From Solenopsis invicta (lineage: Eukaryota; Arthropoda; Insecta; Hymenoptera; Formicidae), in NCBI RefSeq assembly GCF_016802725.1, contig NW_024105249.1, forward strand, positions 61,872-125,871: 64,000 nt of DNA, read 5' to 3'. Both the position numbers and the translations under genes were made by a program. A model generated the notes under the pieces. The model was not told the DNA's origin. It ran no database searches and saw nothing but the letters and a program-made list of their open reading frames with translations. Of the stretch, positions 60,160 to 64,000 are shown one piece after another (within the stretch, counting starts at the first letter, position 1; every line of letters starts with the position of its first letter).

Positions 60160-61152
60160 TGTGGCGAACCAAAATCCGCCACCAACATACGCGCGCGCGC
60201 GAGCGCGCAGCAAGCCGCGGGCGCCAGCGTGGGCGCGAGCGCCGGCGCTAGTTCAGGCGCCGCCGCTAGGCGGCCGCTTTCTCGGGAGTCAAATGCATCC
60301 ACCGAGCGCATATAATACGCGACCGCAACCCGTCAAGCACGCATCCTCCGATCGAGGCTGAGCTCCTGTTGGGCCCTTCGATCTCGAGAATCGTCACCTG
60401 AGGTGCGCTCCTTTACGGGCCCTCGCTCTTGGTGTACCCAGAGGTGCGCTCCTTCACGGGCCCTCTCCCTTGGTATCACCCGAGGTGCGCTCCTGCACGG
60501 GCCCTCGCTCTTGGTGTAACACGAGGTGCGCTCCCTCCAGGGCCCTCAATCTTTTGGTCGAAGAGCTTCGTGGCACGTCAAACTGCCTCGTCGACGTCTC
60601 CGACGGGACCGTCCCGGTCCTTACCCGCACCCGGACTGTCCGGGGTGCGTCTGTCCAGACGAGTGCCAGGGAGTTCCCATACTCGACTCCGGCATAGCGT
60701 TCCTTCCTTGGGAGCTGAGGCATATAGAGGTACCACGACACTACGACCCTCGCCGCCGGTGTACCGTAACAAGGAGTCAGGGGACCCAAACGTCGCCCAC
60801 CGCTTCGGGCACGTCCAGCGGTACCCAGACGTCCCCTGAGCCTGCAACGAGCACTCCGCAGAAGCTTCGAAGCGTCGTCGTCGTCCCAGTCGCTCCTTCG
60901 CCGCGTTCTCCGCGTCCTCGCAAGCCAGGGCGATCTCTCCCCGCAGAAAAGCGGGAGAAAAAGAAACGGAAGGATAAACTGATAAAAAATCTATTCGGCA
61001 ATTGACCGACTTTTTTAGGCGCCTCCGGGCGCCGCCTAAGCCACTACCAAAGAAAAGTATACTTTTGTAACAGAGTTATTCCAATAAAGAACACGTAAAC
61101 GTATAACGTGTAATTATTTGTGGAACCTTCTGATACCACAAGCAACCCCACA
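60160..61152 (+). repeat. 3' long terminal repeat
   Basis: 993 bp, same boundaries as the 5' LTR. I see roughly eight substitutions and two small deletions (a 3 bp loss near 60801 and a 2 bp loss near 61071) between the copies, about 99 percent identity. The TATA-like box reads ATATAATACG here. Confidence 0.96.
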
Positions 61153-64000
61153 GTTATAACTCTTTCGTTTTTCACTTTAGCGATTCTATCGATTATAATA
61201 AAAGTTAGAACTCTTCTGGGGGCTATAAAAACACAGAGATATTTGAGAAATTTGCAAAAGAGTTTTACTCAAAAATTTCGTACTTTGATATAACTCTTTC
61301 GTGTTTCACTTTAACGATTTGATCTATAATGATAAAAGTTAGAACTCTTCTCGGGGCTATGAGAACACAGAGATATTAAAGAAATTCGCAAAAAAAATTT
61401 TACTCAAAAATTTCGAAATTTGACTGATATAAGTCTTCCCTTTTTCACTTCAACAATTCGATACATCGTGATAAAAGTTACAACTCTTCTGTGGGCAATC
61501 AGAACACAGAGATATTTGAGAAATTCGGAAAAAAACCAATTTTACACAAAAATTTCAAACTTTGACTCATATAACTCATTCGTCTTGCACTTTAGCGATT
61601 CGATCTATTATGATAAAAGTTAGAACTCTTCTGGGGGCTATAAAAACACAGAGATATTTGAGAAATTCGCAAAAAAGTTTTACTCAAAAATTTCGTACTT
61701 TGATTGATATAACTCTTTCGTTTTTCACTTTAGCGATTCTATCGATTATATAAAAGTTAGAACTCTTCTGGGGGCTATAAAAACACAGAGATATTTGAGA
61801 AATTCGCAAAAAAATTTTACTCAAAAATTTCGATACTTTGATATAACTCTTTCGTGTTTCACTTTAACGATTTGATCTATAATGATAAAAGTTAGATCTC
61901 TTCTCGGGGCTATGAGAACACAGATATTAAAGAAATTCGCAAAAAAAATTTTACTCAAAAATTTCGAAATTTGACTGATTTTAAGTCTTCCCTTTTTCAC
62001 TTCAACAATTCGATACATCGTGATAAAAGTTACAACTTTTCTGTCGGTATCAGAACACAGAGATATTGGAGAAATTCGGAAAAAAAAATTTTACACAAAA
62101 ATTTCAAACTTTGACTGATATAACTCTTTCGTCTTGCACTTTAGCGATTCGATTTTTATGATAAAAGTTAGAACTCTTCTGGGGGCTATAAAAACACAGA
62201 GATATTTGAGAAATTCGCAAAATAGTTTTAAATCAAAAATTTCGTACTTTGATTGATATAACTCTTTCGTTTTCACTTTAGCGATTTGATCCATAATGAT
62301 AAAAGTTAGAACTCTTCTCGGGGTTATGAGAACACAGAGATATTAAAGAAATTCGCAAAAAAAATTTTACTCAAAAATTTCGAAATTTGACTGATATAAG
62401 TCTTCCCTTTTTCACTTCAAAAATTCGATACATCGTGATAAAAGTTACAACTCTTCTGTGGGCAATCAGAACACAGAGATATTGGAGAAATTCGGAAAAA
62501 AACCAATTTTACTCAAAAATTTCAAACTTTGACTGATATAACCCTTTCGTCTTGCACTTTAGCGATTCGATCTATTATGATAAAAGTTAGAACTCTTCTG
62601 GGGCTTAAAAACACAGAGATATTTGAGAAATTCGCAAAATAGTTTTACTCAAAAATTTCAAACTTTGATTGATATAACTCTTTCGTTTTTCACTTTAACG
62701 ATTTGATCCATAATGATAAAAGTTAGAACTCTTCTCGGGGCTATGAGAACACAGAGATATTTAAAAAAATTCGCAAAAAAAATTTTACTCAAAAATTTCG
62801 AAATTTGACTGATATAAGTCTTCCCTTTTTCACTTCAACAATTCGATACATCGTGATAAAAGTTACAACTCTTTTGTGGGCTATCAGAACACAGAGATAT
62901 TGGAGAAATTCGTAAAAAACCAATTTACCAAAAATTTCGAACTTTGACTGATATAACTCTTTCGTCTTGCACTTTAGCGATTCGATCTATTATGATAAAA
63001 GTTAGAACTCTTCTGGGGGCTACAAAAACACAGAGATATTTGAGAAATTCTCAAAAAAGTTGTACTCAAAAATTTAGTACTTTGATTGATATAACTCTTT
63101 GATTTTTCACTTTAACAATTTGATCCATAATGATAAAAGTTAGAACTCTTCTCGGGGCTATGAGAACACAGAGATATTAAAGAAATTCGCAAAAAAAATT
63201 TTACTAAAAATTTCGAAATTTGACTGATATAAGTCTTCCCTTTTTCACTTCAACAATTCGATACATCGTGATAAAAGTTACAACTCTTCTGTGGGCTATC
63301 AGAACACAGAGATATTGGAGTAATTCGGAAAAAAACCAATTTCACTCAAAAATTTCGAACTTTGACTGATATAACTCTTTCGTTTTGCACTTTAGCTATT
63401 CGATCTATTATGATAAAAGTTAGAACTCTTCTGGGGGCTATAAAAACACAGAGATATTTGAGAAATTCGCAAAAAGTTTTACTCAAAAATTTCGTACTTT
63501 TTGATATAACTCTTTCGTTTTTCACTTTAACGATTTGATCTATAATGATAAAAGTTAGAACTCTTCTCGGGGCTATAGAACACAGAGATATTAAAGAAAT
63601 TCGCAAAAAAAATTTTACTCAAAAATTTCGAATTTGACTGATATAACTCTTTCCCGTTTCACTTTAACGATTCGATCATATGATAAAAGTTACAACTCTT
63701 CTGGGGCAATCAGAACACAGAGATATTGGAGAAATTCGGCAAAAAAAATTTTACTCAAAAATTTCAAACTTTGACTGATATAACTCTTCGTCTTTTCACT
63801 TTAACGATTCGATCATTATGATAAAAGTTAGAACTCTTCTGGGGCTATAAAACACAGAGATATTGAGAAATTCGAAAAAAATTTTACTCAAAAATTTCGA
63901 TACTTTGACTGATATAACTCTTTCGTTTTCACTTTAACGATTCGATCTATTATGATAAAAGTTAGAACTCTTCTGGGGGCTATAAAAACACAGAGATATT
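61153..64000. repeat. Satellite array, right block, running off the window
   Basis: Continuation of the same monomer after the retrotransposon, starting with the duplicated GTTAT. The three-type higher-order pattern near 417 bp continues. Small deletions within monomers are more frequent towards the right edge (from about 63560). The array is cut by the window end. Confidence 0.95.

Larger units (their letters stand above)
55229..61152 (+). mobile_element. Complete Ty3/gypsy LTR retrotransposon
   Basis: A 5.9 kb element inserted in the satellite array. It has two near-identical LTRs (998 and 993 bp, TG...CA termini), a 5 bp duplication GTTAT (55224-55228 and 61153-61157), a tRNA-Trp-type primer site, gag, a pol frame in the order protease, reverse transcriptase, RNase H, integrase, and a polypurine tract. 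Integrase after RNase H places it in Ty3/gypsy (Metaviridae). There is no env-like frame: pol ends 17 bases before the 3' LTR. Base composition is far more GC-rich than the satellite. Confidence 0.97.

Noticed and set aside
45704..64000. Regular repeats considered as a CRISPR-like array
   Set aside because: Whole monomers are repeated with no unique spacers, and the genome is eukaryotic; this is satellite DNA.

Overview
The window looks like a chromosomal segment of an insect. Hymenoptera, plausibly an ant, is my best guess from the AT-rich, intron-containing genes, CpG-rich promoters and transposon load. That assignment is inference; no species marker is visible. Five host genes can be rebuilt exon by exon with in-frame GT-AG joins, all conserved in animals: a class III ubiquitin-conjugating enzyme (UBE2E type, minus, 2267-4934), a CFAP36/CCDC104 homologue with a BART domain (plus, 8529-13028), the protein phosphatase 4 regulatory subunit 3 (PPP4R3/SMEK/falafel, minus, 17366-21755), the ER-associated degradation E3 ligase HRD1/synoviolin (minus, 30663-35628) and an ARHGAP11A-type RhoGAP (minus, 37753-43538).

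The UBE2E and CFAP36 genes diverge from a shared 4.9-8.5 kb interval with a strong CpG-rich block. CFAP36 and PPP4R3 converge on an AT-rich 3' region. PPP4R3, HRD1 and ARHGAP11A each start in a shorter CpG-rich promoter. An orphan CpG-rich island with a full CRE palindrome lies at 24.2-24.6 kb. No shared pathway links the five genes, although two act in ubiquitin transfer.

The host part is full of DNA transposons whose ends and target-site duplications can be read directly: a hAT remnant still encoding part of a transposase, two copies of one hAT-type MITE (10828-11218 and 36223-36591), a TTAA-flanked piggyBac-like MITE, a TTA-flanked Harbinger/ISL2EU-type MITE, and a 1.44 kb foldback element with about 690 bp arms. 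The most notable is a 605 bp element (11438-12042) with an 8 bp duplication. It sits inside CFAP36 coding sequence and its own first bases form a splice donor, so it appears to act as a new intron that keeps the reading frame.

From about 45.7 kb to the end the window is satellite DNA: a roughly 139-140 bp monomer with higher-order periods near 417 and 558 bp. It is interrupted by a complete, young Ty3/gypsy LTR retrotransposon (55229-61152) with near-identical LTRs, a GTTAT target duplication, a primer-binding site matching tRNA-Trp, and gag and pol ORFs without obvious lesions. The satellite runs off the right edge.
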